Shown in pieces: positions 39,390 to 46,838 of a stretch of DNA of 64,000 bases. The DNA is taken from contig DGIS01000004.1 in assembly GCA_002386525.1 (NCBI GenBank), positions 62,001 through 126,000 of the forward strand, in the 5' to 3' direction. The DNA is from Sphingobacterium sp. UBA4616 (lineage in GTDB: Bacteria > Bacteroidota > Bacteroidia > Sphingobacteriales > Sphingobacteriaceae). The first letter of the stretch is position 1, and the number at the start of each line of letters is the position of its first letter. A program made the position numbers and the translations under genes. Under the pieces are notes generated by a model. The model was not told the origin of the DNA. It was given only the letters and a program-made list of their open reading frames with translations, and searched no databases.

Positions 39390-40765
39390 AGATTGTCAAT
39401 AGAACGTCCTGGGTATTTACGTTCTCGTCGGCTATCATCTTGTTTCTATTCGCGTATGCAGTTTATTTCTTTTCTGAACTAAATCGACAGGAAGAATTTG
39501 TGGACCGGCTGCGCTATAAGATCATATGGCGCGCAGAATTTATTTTTGATGCTAAAGTACAGGAAAATCAGATCAGAAGAATTCACGAACAAAACAAAAA
39601 ACTGATCAATGAAGCGCAGATTACTGTTTTCGATCGGCTGGATAGGGTGGTTTTTGCCGATATCGGTGAACAAGCGTATCCAGATGTTAGATTAGAATCG
39701 ATTAAGAGGGCTAGTTTTTTAACTTGGGAACAAGGTAAAGAATTGTATATGGGCTTGAACTATAAATTTGAGGGTAAGCCATTTTTCTTAATCGGACATG
39801 CTTATGATGTCACAGGCTTTGCGCATATGGAACGGCTAAAAAATATTTTGATAACGATCTATATTGTTGCCCTGTTTTTCATTTTTTTCTCTTCATTCCT
39901 ATTTGCACGTTATATTCTAAAGCCAATAAATTACATTATTCATCAGATAAAGGATGTGTCCGAACATAATTTGAGCACACGCGTCTCTTACAGCAGTGCG
40001 AAAGATGAACTCTCAGAACTTATCGACACATTTAACAGTACTTTCAATCGGTTGGAAAAATCTTTCAACAACCAGCGCCATTTTGTCTCCATTATTTCCC
40101 ACGAGTTTAGAACACCTTTGGCTGCCATGATCGCCGAACTGGAATTGGCGCAACAACTGAATACCAATGTGGATGAGTATTGTACTTCTATTGATAGGGC
40201 ATTACTCGATGCCAAAGAGGCTACGGTACTTTCGACAGCCTTGTTGGATTTTGCCCGGGCAAACTACGATAGTTCGCAAGTGAATTTTGAAGAAATCAGA
40301 CTCGATGAAATACTGCTGGAAGCGAAATTGGTCGTCTTAGAGAAAAATAAAGACTATCGGGTTAGCATCTCTTTTGATGCAGATGCAGCAATCGACGAAG
40401 ATGAAATCTGGGTATCTGCAAATGCCTACCTCTTGAAAGTAGCATTTGCTAATCTGATCGAAAATGCCTGTAAATATAGTGCCGATCATTATGCTCAGGT
40501 ATTGCTCTCCAGAAATAATACTATAGCACAGGTGCAGGTAAAAGATAATGGTATCGGGATAGACAGCCAAGATATCCCGTATATCTTCGATCTGTTTTTT
40601 CGTGTGGCGGGTACGCCTTCAAAAGAGGGACATGGCATCGGTCTCTCAATTGTACAGCGGATTATTGAGATGCACCAAGCTAGTGTGGTCGTTAATTCAA
40701 CGCTGCATGTAGGGACGGTGTTTTCAGTGAAACTTAAACTCGCTTATCCAAAAGGGCATGAATAA
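39386..40765 (+). CDS. Membrane sensor histidine kinase, partner of the OmpR regulator
   Basis: This 459-aa kinase has two membrane helices (about 10-31 and 151-177) around a periplasmic sensor of about 120 residues. A HAMP domain follows (KPINYIIHQIKDVSEHNLS). HisKA carries IISHEFRTPLAAMIAELELA and HATPase_c carries NLIENACKYS, VKDNGIGID and GHGIGLSIVQRI. It is translationally coupled to the regulator. The sensor region shows no named domain, so the signal is unknown. Confidence 0.95.
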   Translation: MKIVNRTSWVFTFSSAIILFLFAYAVYFFSELNRQEEFVDRLRYKIIWRAEFIFDAKVQENQIRRIHEQNKKLINEAQITVFDRLDRVVFADIGEQAYPDVRLESIKRASFLTWEQGKELYMGLNYKFEGKPFFLIGHAYDVTGFAHMERLKNILITIYIVALFFIFFSSFLFARYILKPINYIIHQIKDVSEHNLSTRVSYSSAKDELSELIDTFNSTFNRLEKSFNNQRHFVSIISHEFRTPLAAMIAELELAQQLNTNVDEYCTSIDRALLDAKEATVLSTALLDFARANYDSSQVNFEEIRLDEILLEAKLVVLEKNKDYRVSISFDADAAIDEDEIWVSANAYLLKVAFANLIENACKYSADHYAQVLLSRNNTIAQVQVKDNGIGIDSQDIPYIFDLFFRVAGTPSKEGHGIGLSIVQRIIEMHQASVVVNSTLHVGTVFSVKLKLAYPKGHE

Positions 40766-40811
40766 TCTTAAAATTCTAATGGTTTTCTAATAATATCACC
40801 TCCATATTCAG

Positions 40812-40845
40812 CCTAATTTTGACTTATCAAAAGAAAAAAATTAGG
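40812..40845 (+). promoter_or_regulatory. Inverted repeat with embedded -7 box before the porin gene
   Basis: CCTAATTTT (40812-40820) is repeated inverted at 40837-40845. The left arm contains the -7 box TAATTTTG (40814-40821), so a protein on the inverted repeat would cover the promoter. Transcription would start near 40827, 26 nt before ATG 40853. The adjacent OmpR-type regulator is the obvious candidate binder. Confidence 0.5.
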
Positions 40846-40852
40846 TTGTATC

Positions 40853-42178
40853 ATGAATAGAAAACAGTTTACCTTAGCATTGTTCCTCAGTTTGGGACTA
40901 GGTAGCGCAGAGCTCGCCGAGGCGCAAACCAATGATTTTGGAAATCCAAAACTTACTCATTTCTTAAATAAGGAGCATACACATTATATCAGCTTCAGCG
41001 GATACGCTGAGCTGTGGGCGAGATATAGTCAGCTCAATCCGGGAAGCTTGGTAAACAACGAGTCCGTTTCGAATGTATCTGATCTTTCTTTGCGGCGTAT
41101 TAGGGCAAAGATGACTTACAAGCCTACCGAAAATTTACTGTTTGTATTACAGATGGGGCCTACCAATGTAAATGTCAACAGCAAGACGAATACGTATATG
41201 GATCTCTTGGATGCCTATGCAGAATATAGTTTCAGTCCCAAACTTGCGATCGGTGGCGGTCGTTCCACTTGGCGTGGTCTTTCCCGTTTTACAACAGGAC
41301 CGCTCAATACGTTGCTTTACGACTTGCCCCTGTATGCGACATCCAATACTGGGGCGACTGATATGGTCGTACGTGAAATGAGCATCTATGCAAAAGGGCA
41401 GTTTGGAAAATTTGACTATCGGGTGGTACTGGCTGATCCATATTCCGCAGCCAGTGCTGATCCAAAATTAAATAAAGCCACCTTCAGCAAAAATGAAGCA
41501 CGCAAAGATGTGTCAGGCTACTTCCGCTACGCATTTCACGATAAGGAGAGTAACGAAACGCCATTCAATTCAGGTACTTACCTCGGCAAAAAAGATGTCC
41601 TCAGTGTAGGGGCAGGATTTGAATATATGCACAATGCACTTTGGCACTTGGATGAACAACAGATGACCAAAAATGACGATATGCGCAATTTTGCAGCGGA
41701 TATCATCTATGACGCGCCCATCGACAAAGTGAAGGGAACTTCGATTAGTGCCTATGGTATGGCCATGCACAGCGATTATGGTCCTAACTATCTCCGCTTT
41801 GCAGGGACAAACAACCCCGCGACAGGTATCGATGCGGCCAATGCAAGCCTGAATGGTGCGGGAAATAGCTTGCCAAATGCTGGCACGGGAAATACATTTT
41901 ACGCGCAGGTCGGCGGTACACTCCCTTATTTCAATCCATCCAAACATAATTTACAGCTGCAGCCAGCGGTTTCTGTACAAGTAGGGGACTACAAGGCAAT
42001 GAAAGACAAAAGTCTAATTTATGATGCAGGTATCTCGCTACTGATGCACGGTAATAGCAGCCGGCTGACTTTTGATGCGCAAAATCGTCCGATCTATAAT
42101 TTAAATGCTGCGGATCAAGCTGTGGTAACAGATCACAAGTGGGCATTTGTGCTTAAATATAGAATTGATTTTAATTAA
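40853..42178 (+). CDS. Outer-membrane porin-like protein
   Basis: This 441-aa protein has a signal peptide (ending AELAEAQ). Alternating beta-strand text follows, of the phosphate-selective/OprP-like porin kind: FSGYAELWARYSQLN, RRIRAKMTYKPTENLLFVLQ, LLDAYAEYSFSPKLAIGGG and GRFDYRVVLADPYSAAS-like strands. It ends WAFVLKYRIDFN with a terminal aromatic residue. It is transcribed after the two-component genes from its own likely promoter and followed 12 nt later by the Dabb gene. A specific solute cannot be named. Confidence 0.75.
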   Translation: MNRKQFTLALFLSLGLGSAELAEAQTNDFGNPKLTHFLNKEHTHYISFSGYAELWARYSQLNPGSLVNNESVSNVSDLSLRRIRAKMTYKPTENLLFVLQMGPTNVNVNSKTNTYMDLLDAYAEYSFSPKLAIGGGRSTWRGLSRFTTGPLNTLLYDLPLYATSNTGATDMVVREMSIYAKGQFGKFDYRVVLADPYSAASADPKLNKATFSKNEARKDVSGYFRYAFHDKESNETPFNSGTYLGKKDVLSVGAGFEYMHNALWHLDEQQMTKNDDMRNFAADIIYDAPIDKVKGTSISAYGMAMHSDYGPNYLRFAGTNNPATGIDAANASLNGAGNSLPNAGTGNTFYAQVGGTLPYFNPSKHNLQLQPAVSVQVGDYKAMKDKSLIYDAGISLLMHGNSSRLTFDAQNRPIYNLNAADQAVVTDHKWAFVLKYRIDFN

Positions 42179-42189
42179 ATAGCAATAAC

Positions 42190-42600
42190 ATGAAAAGAAA
42201 AGATTTTATCCTTACACTAGGTACCGCTGGTGTTATGAGCTTTGCGGCCACCTCATTGATGGCAAAAGAGAAAAAAGCAAAAACTAAAAAAGTGTATTTC
42301 CACTATTTGCTTTTTTGGCTCAAGCCTGACTTGTCCCCTGAACAGGTGGAAGAGTTTAAACAGTTTTTTGAAGGTCTCAAAAAGCTTCCCTATGTCAAAA
42401 ATGTACGCTATGGCAAGCCTGCTGCTTCTTCACCAAGAGCGGTATTGGATAACTCGTTTACGTACAATGCGTCCATGGAATTTTCAACACTGGAGGAACT
42501 TGAGGCTTATGGTAAGCTACCAGGGCACCTCGCCCTTGTTGCTAAATACAAACCTTATTTTGAACGGATGATGGTGCACGACACGGTTTATGAATTCTAA
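42190..42600 (+). CDS. Exported Dabb-family (stress-responsive A/B barrel) protein
   Basis: This 136-aa protein has a signal sequence (MKRKDFILTLGTAGVMSFAA) that looks Tat-like but lacks the twin arginine. The rest is a Dabb domain: VYFHYLLFWLKPDLSPEQVE, NVRYGKPAA and MEFSTLEELEAYGKLPGHLA. Dabb proteins are small dimeric ferredoxin-like barrels, some acting on polyketide-like or aromatic compounds. It is in a run with a porin and a cupin. Confidence 0.85.
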   Translation: MKRKDFILTLGTAGVMSFAATSLMAKEKKAKTKKVYFHYLLFWLKPDLSPEQVEEFKQFFEGLKKLPYVKNVRYGKPAASSPRAVLDNSFTYNASMEFSTLEELEAYGKLPGHLALVAKYKPYFERMMVHDTVYEF

Positions 42601-42635
42601 AATTAAAACAATAAAATAATTTCAAATATTACAAA

Positions 42636-43115
42636 ATGAAAATGATATCCAAATTAGCTATTGCTTGCGTATTGGCAGTATCAAGCTTAACTGCTCTGAA
42701 AGCACAAGAAGGTCACGGAAAAATTAAAGAGGTAAAGGTCGAAGCCGAAGGTGAAATGCCTGCGGTACGATTGATCAACAATCCGGATGGAACTTGCTCG
42801 TTTCAAAAAGGTTTTATTCCTACCTTGAAACACGCTAATATTACTACATTTTGGTCGAGTAATAAGACCGAAGAATGGGAGAAAAACGCCCATCCAGCGC
42901 CGAGACGACAATATGTGGTGACGTTGAAGGGTAAAATCAGATTTAAAGTCAGCGATGGTTCAACTTTTTTAATCAAACCTGGTACAATTCTTTTGGCGGA
43001 AGATTTGAAAGGCACCGGGCATAGTTGGCAAATGGTTCATTCAAAAAGTTGGGAAAGATTGTATATACCTATCAATGAGGGGGCTGACGATCTTTTCGTA
43101 ACAAAGAATGACTAA
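42636..43115 (+). CDS. Secreted cupin-fold protein
   Basis: This 159-aa protein has a signal peptide (ending TALKAQ) and a single cupin: TTFWSSNKTEEWEKNAHPAP, RRQYVVTLKGKIRFKVSDGS, KPGTILLAEDLKGTGHSW. Possible metal ligands are H and E in the first motif and H in GTGHSW. It ends the porin/Dabb/cupin group. Its chemistry is unknown; the grouping suggests handling of a small compound that enters through the porin (inference). Confidence 0.75.
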   Translation: MKMISKLAIACVLAVSSLTALKAQEGHGKIKEVKVEAEGEMPAVRLINNPDGTCSFQKGFIPTLKHANITTFWSSNKTEEWEKNAHPAPRRQYVVTLKGKIRFKVSDGSTFLIKPGTILLAEDLKGTGHSWQMVHSKSWERLYIPINEGADDLFVTKND

Positions 43116-43137
43116 TACTCATGTTGCGGCAAAAATC

Positions 43138-43202
43138 TTATGACTTTGTTCCGTAAAATACGTGTTTGGGAAGATTCCGAATTGATCAATTCGTATAAAT
43201 AA
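43138..43202 (+). pseudogene. Terminal fragment of the NTF2-like gene family
   Basis: The end GATCAATTCGTATAAATAA matches the last codons (QSINSYK stop) of the gene at 60503. The stretch before it (CCGTAAAATACGTGTTTGGG) resembles the end of the remnant at 33010-33040 rather than the intact gene, so it came from another paralogue. Only about 20 codons remain. Confidence 0.65.
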
Positions 43203-43235
43203 GAACCATCCTTTACAAATATATAAGTTGTTAAG

Positions 43236-43505
43236 CCATGTCGAGAGGCGTGGCTTTTTTACGTCAAAAGGGCCTGATTTTCATCAGACCCTTTCCCTTA
43301 GCGTTTAGTTGTACAGTAATTTTTATGTTTCTTATCGTTTCCTCTTTTTTGTTTCGTCATCCAATGTTTTTAAAGACTATTGGATTTTCACTGTACGACG
43401 CCAATTTTTATGTTGAACCTTTATTTCGAAAGGCAGCTTGTTGCCGTTTTGTATTGAAAGAACAATCGTCAATTTGAAATAGTTTTATTGAAGTAAATTA
43501 TTTTT
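43236..43505 (+). repeat. Duplicated non-coding segment, copy A (with terminator hairpins)
   Basis: About 270 bp are nearly identical (roughly 90 percent by eye) to 62951-63222. It starts with a GCCA...TGGC hairpin and a second hairpin AAAGGG-C-CTGAT / ATCAG-A-CCCTTT, both terminator-like. A 79-codon frame runs through it, but the differences between copies change amino acids freely (Phe/Leu, Pro/Leu, Ser/Ile), so I do not call it a gene. Confidence 0.8.
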
Positions 43506-43532
43506 TGATAACTTGAGTTTCTTATACTTGAT

Positions 43533-43769
43533 ATGGAAGGTGAATGGAATTCAACTTTAGTATTCTTGGTAACGATTTTTTCGACAGTGCATATATTGCC
43601 CCCCCAAGATGATCTCGAAACGAATACTCATAATTTAAATATTTGGGTTAATACGATCTATTTCAATGAAATTGTTATGGATAATAAAAGAAAAAGTGAG
43701 CTATTGAAATCTAGATTTTATTCTTTATTAGCTAATTTCAAAAAAGATATTGAAAATCTGAACAGCTAA
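43533..43769 (+). CDS. Short hypothetical frame in a decayed region
   Basis: A 78-codon frame with a hydrophobic start (TLVFLVTIFSTVHILP) and a charged helical end (KSELLKSRFYSLLANFKKDI). No family is recognised. The region 43206-44003 otherwise holds only the duplicated non-coding segment and short broken frames, so this may be a piece of a dead gene. Confidence 0.25.
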   Translation: MEGEWNSTLVFLVTIFSTVHILPPQDDLETNTHNLNIWVNTIYFNEIVMDNKRKSELLKSRFYSLLANFKKDIENLNS

Positions 43770-44003
43770 TTCTCTTGGTACTGTATCGCTGGCATCGGCG
43801 GCTCAAATTGAATTTGGAAAGGAAAAAGTTAAAGAAACAAAATTTAGTGGTATCCGATAAATCGGACTATTTAAATTGGTTTCATAGAGAAAGTCAAGAA
43901 ATGTTTCTAGATTGGGATCTAAAGCACTATTCTGTTCCAGCAGCGATGAAATCGAAGTATCTTTGCAGGCGGAAGTCTAATTGCTCTACCAATAAATGCG
44001 GAT

Positions 44004-44405
44004 ATGAAAAAGAACAATATATTAAAAAAATGGCATCCCATTGAAATGATACATGGAGATCTTTATTTAATAAGTTTATCATATGACCAAGCAAACGGTC
44101 TCGAAGTAAGTTTTGAAATAGAGAATACTGGATCTAAGCTTCTTTTCGATTTTGGGTTTCATGCACTCTACTATCAAAGCCAAAATGAAAATAGTTCTTT
44201 AAAAATGATTGACGATTATAGTATTACAGGAAATAATTGGTCGTTATTTTCGGTTGAAAAATCGGATATGATTCATTGGATATCAAAAAATAGCTACAAT
44301 ATTATTAGTGAGGAAGATATTTTACATTTTATCCTTTTACATGCAGATGGTTTAATCACCATTCTGTCAGGGAAGGAACCAAAAGTGTCTTTAACTTCAC
44401 TTTAG
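44004..44405 (+). CDS. Hypothetical protein, perhaps the tail of a decayed gene
   Basis: The 133-aa frame starts MKKNNILKKWHPIEMIHGDL and has a beta-rich middle (YLISLSYDQANGLEVSFEIE) and a helical part with EEDILHFILLHADG. The same frame stays open upstream of the ATG for about 12 codons (SIFAGGSLIALPINAD), hinting at a longer ancestor. Its last codons run into the NTF2-like pseudogene. I do not recognise a family. Confidence 0.4.
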   Translation: MKKNNILKKWHPIEMIHGDLYLISLSYDQANGLEVSFEIENTGSKLLFDFGFHALYYQSQNENSSLKMIDDYSITGNNWSLFSVEKSDMIHWISKNSYNIISEEDILHFILLHADGLITILSGKEPKVSLTSL

Positions 44406-44640
44406 AGCACCATATAGCGGTAACTACCTGCGGAAAATCACTGGGTTTAGAGCATTTATTTGCTGCTGATTTCAATCGAAAATATCCAAGCTTCCAATGC
44501 GGAGTCTAGCGGCGTAGTGCCGTAATTAAACTATTGAAAAACAAAAAGGTGAACATTTGAACTGTACAGTAAGCACCGATATCCTTGAGGAGTCAGCTGA
44601 TTATATGATCGCTAAAGCGACTTTGAAATTTGAAAGATAG
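44390..44640 (+). pseudogene. Decayed copy of the NTF2-like secreted protein
   Basis: Nucleotide similarity to 60503-60949 runs from the LEHYVAVTT region through LNCTVSTDI and ADYMIAKATLKFE, then stops at a TAG (about 44638). Frameshifts and a stop (GCGGAGTCTAG, about 44500) break the frame, and the signal peptide is absent. It is followed by the same terminator hairpins as the intact gene. Confidence 0.85.
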
Positions 44641-44812
44641 TTTGCAGTCCATCAAGATAACTTATTATGCGATACAAAATAGTAAATTTATAGATATTAT
44701 GGTGAAAGCAGGTAAAGGAGAATACGGATATAATTTAGTCCCTTAGTTGGATTTCATTGAAATTATGCCCCTTAAAAAAGGTTGTTTTCTCAATTGCTGT
44801 TCATATTGTTTA

Positions 44813-44903
44813 ACTAGTGATCTGCCCAGATCAGCATAAAGTCAGATCACTAGTGAATCATATGTTTATTTAAGGCCACTTCGTGAGATGTGGCTTTTAT
44901 TTT
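44813..44903 (+). terminator. Tandem terminator hairpins, family copy 1
   Basis: Hairpin ACTAGTGATCTG / CAGATCACTAGT (44813-44854), then GCCAC...GTGGC with a T-rich tail (about 44875-44903). The same pair follows the NTF2-like genes at 60959 and 62898. The inner bases of the first stem differ between copies but stay paired. Confidence 0.75.
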
Positions 44904-44932
44904 GTTTGGAAATTTGCATTGACAACAAAAAG

Positions 44933-46144
44933 TTATTGTTTTTGCATAATTCCATATTTCTTGTTTTGATCAACTTTGGCGTTTGCCCCCGCGTAGCTAT
45001 TTAAAATTCGTATGGTAGCCGCTTTTAGCGAACGTCCGAATTCCGTCGGATGATAACCCGGTCCAGTAAAAAATTCCACCTCATGATTGATTTTTGAATA
45101 CCATACTCTTCCAACATCTTTGGGACCCAGGGTATCTGGTCTCGTTATTTTCACAAATCCATCGAGTTTGTTTTTATCTAAGCCTATCACTTGATATGGC
45201 TGTGTCTTACTCTGACAATCTACCTCAATATATTTTTCTCCATTCCAGCACATGCACTCTTCAGGCGTCAGAAAATGCACGGTAGTCAATATTGCTAATA
45301 CCAAAAATGTTACACCAGAAAACCTCAATACAAGTTTGTTTTTTTTGAAAAATGATCGGGGATCATTTTGTTGACCCTCATTTCCTTTATTGCTGTTATC
45401 TGAAATTATCTCATCAGTGCTAACTATATCACTTACAGGTCGAATTTCTTCTGTTTCTGAATTTTCATTTTTACTCTCACTTGAATCAATAATGTCTTCG
45501 ATTTGATCTTCCGATTTTGTTGGAATGATATTGGTAATATGTTCAAAAATACTCACGCTACAAGTTTCTTCAGGACATAGAGTCTCTTGCGGATGATCGA
45601 ATGATATGTTAGGGGCTAGCTCATTTATATCATTGATGTCAACTCTTAGGTGGTCCGAATTTTTGTCGTAAACTAATTCATCTCCGTTGTCTTGGCTAGG
45701 AGGGTTAAAAGTATCATCGTGAATGTCAGCATCATCGATTGGAGCAGCACCATCTGTTTGGACTTCGTTACTATAATTAAATTCGTAGGGCCGCGGTTGA
45801 AAATTAATCAGTACAGCGAGAAATTTTACGACATCTCTGTCTGGGCTGCGTTTTGTATCTCCAATGATAAAATTTCTTAAAGCCCTAAATTTATCGGTAT
45901 CCGAATCTTTAACTATTTCCCTGAGTGACTTACCAAGTTGCTTTTGTAACTTCTTTTCATCTTTTTCTCTAAAATAATCATTAAATACAATTTCATCCGC
46001 TTCAGAGAGCCCTTTCTCGAAACATTGTATAGACCAATTCTTAAGGTCTCCTGCTGAAGGCCATTCGCGGGAGAAATCAAGCTGTCTGTTTTTCTTTAAA
46101 TCTAGGTAGCTGTCTCTTACAGCTTTTTGAAAATTCTCAAACAT
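44933..46144 (-). CDS. Single-pass membrane protein with acidic cytoplasmic linker
   Basis: In this 403-aa protein the N-terminal about 115 residues are helical and charged (DEKKLQKQLGKSLREIVKDS). An acidic Ser/Asp/Glu-rich linker (about 125-265) leads to one membrane helix (about 274-293). The outer part has ECMCWNGEKYIEVDC and then FFTGPGYHPTEFGRSLKAAT. I know no name for this family, although the outer motif looks conserved. It is the minus-strand gene behind the palindrome at 46178; the predicted transcription start falls on or next to the ATG, so the mRNA may be leaderless. Confidence 0.6.
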   Translation of the reverse strand: MFENFQKAVRDSYLDLKKNRQLDFSREWPSAGDLKNWSIQCFEKGLSEADEIVFNDYFREKDEKKLQKQLGKSLREIVKDSDTDKFRALRNFIIGDTKRSPDRDVVKFLAVLINFQPRPYEFNYSNEVQTDGAAPIDDADIHDDTFNPPSQDNGDELVYDKNSDHLRVDINDINELAPNISFDHPQETLCPEETCSVSIFEHITNIIPTKSEDQIEDIIDSSESKNENSETEEIRPVSDIVSTDEIISDNSNKGNEGQQNDPRSFFKKNKLVLRFSGVTFLVLAILTTVHFLTPEECMCWNGEKYIEVDCQSKTQPYQVIGLDKNKLDGFVKITRPDTLGPKDVGRVWYSKINHEVEFFTGPGYHPTEFGRSLKAATIRILNSYAGANAKVDQNKKYGIMQKQ

Positions 46145-46149
46145 GATTC

Positions 46150-46193
46150 CAAAATTAATATCTATTCAATAATGAAAATACGGGAAACCGTAC
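46150..46193 (-). promoter_or_regulatory. Response-regulator-type palindrome and promoter of the 44933 gene
   Basis: Palindrome TACGG-GAAA-CCGTA (within 46178-46193) and, on the minus strand, -7 box TAATTTTG (46150-46157) 20 nt away. The other six members of the set have 21 nt. Confidence 0.65.
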
Positions 46194-46227
46194 GCTTGAT
46201 AGCGCTATAATCATCTCGACCGTTTGG

Positions 46228-46255
46228 AAAACTCTGGAAGACCTTCCAGAGTTTT
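46228..46255. terminator. Perfect 13-bp inverted repeat upstream of the peptide transcript
   Basis: AAAACTCTGGAAG-AC-CTTCCAGAGTTTT, followed by TG. It lies between the divergent promoters. It could act as a terminator in either direction or as a protein site. Confidence 0.45.
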
Positions 46256-46256
46256 T

Positions 46257-46335
46257 GAAACATTATGAAACATCATGAAATGTTGTGAAGTATTGGAAGC
46301 GTTTGATAAAAAGGGTTTTAACGGCTATAACTTTG
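46257..46335 (+). promoter_or_regulatory. Phased 10-bp repeats and promoter of the small peptide transcript
   Basis: Four consecutive decamers starting GAAA/GAAG (GAAACATTAT, GAAACATCAT, GAAATGTTGT, GAAGTATTGG; 46257-46296) lie one helical turn apart. The -7 box TAACTTTG (46328-46335), preceded by GGCTA, follows. Transcription would start near 46341. Confidence 0.4.
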
Positions 46336-46408
46336 TTCTCGAAGTCAGATGATAGATCGATTAAAATATAAACTAAGATACTAATCTGATTTCACAATGA
46401 GAAGATCT

Positions 46409-46532
46409 CGCGGTAGTCTTTAGCCGGTTTGGGAAGCAGCTCCTGCCTCCCGCGATTGACACTCTTACTTCCCAAAAAATTCAGAAGGCCTTCTGAAAAC
46501 ATTTGTAGCAATCCCGTGCATGGGGCACGGGA
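46409..46532 (+). other. Structured leader of the small peptide transcript
   Basis: Several self-complementary stretches lie in a row: TCGCGG...CCGCGA around GGGAAGCAG/CTGCCTCCC (46409-46455), TTCAGAAGG/CCTTCTGAA (46480-46497) and TCCCGTGC/GCACGGGA (46512-46532). With the promoter at 46328 and terminator at 46755 this gives a structured RNA of about 430 nt containing one short gene. It matches no RNA family that I know. Confidence 0.4.
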
Positions 46533-46565
46533 CCTACCAAGTTTTTGACTTTTAATTTTTTGAGT

Positions 46566-46730
46566 ATGTGGAGTTTGATATTATATTTTTTGTTTGGAAT
46601 CGGTCAACCGTCTAATTCACAACCGAACACTGGCGCACCAACAGTGCAAACAGCAGATGCAACGCCTCCTGTAGATCCTGGTGACACTGGAGGTGAAACA
46701 GGTACCCCGAGACCTCCGAAAGGAAAATAA
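46566..46730 (+). CDS. 54-aa peptide with hydrophobic start and Pro/Thr/Gly-rich tail
   Basis: ATG 46566 opens MWSLILYFLFGIGQPSNSQP; TTG 46545 is in frame upstream. About 13 hydrophobic residues are followed by a low-complexity tail (GDTGGETGTPRPPKGK). It has a promoter, a structured leader and its own terminator, and sits directly before the sensor kinase gene. It may be an exported or membrane-held peptide connected to that kinase (inference from position). It is short, so the call depends on context. Confidence 0.5.
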   Translation: MWSLILYFLFGIGQPSNSQPNTGAPTVQTADATPPVDPGDTGGETGTPRPPKGK

Positions 46731-46754
46731 ACATATTGTAACGTTTGGATATAT

Positions 46755-46780
46755 AAAGGCAGCTCAGGCTGCCTTTTTTT
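46755..46780 (+). terminator. Terminator of the small peptide transcript
   Basis: Stem AAAGGCAGC / GCTGCCTTT with TCAG loop, then a T run. It separates the peptide from the kinase gene. Confidence 0.85.
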
Positions 46781-46838
46781 GCTTTTAAAATTTTATTGCT
46801 CTAAAATTGTAGATATATTAGTAAGAAATTAGGCAAAA

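Noticed and set aside
43238..43477. 79-codon frame with a hydrophobic stretch (and its twin at 62938)
   Set aside because: It begins within a terminator hairpin, and differences between the two copies alter amino acids without regard to coding, so the block is treated as non-coding.
46291..46306. Possible palindrome at the right distance from the peptide promoter
   Set aside because: The arms TATTGG and GTTTGA do not match TTACGG/CCGTAA; the phased decamers are a better description of this region.
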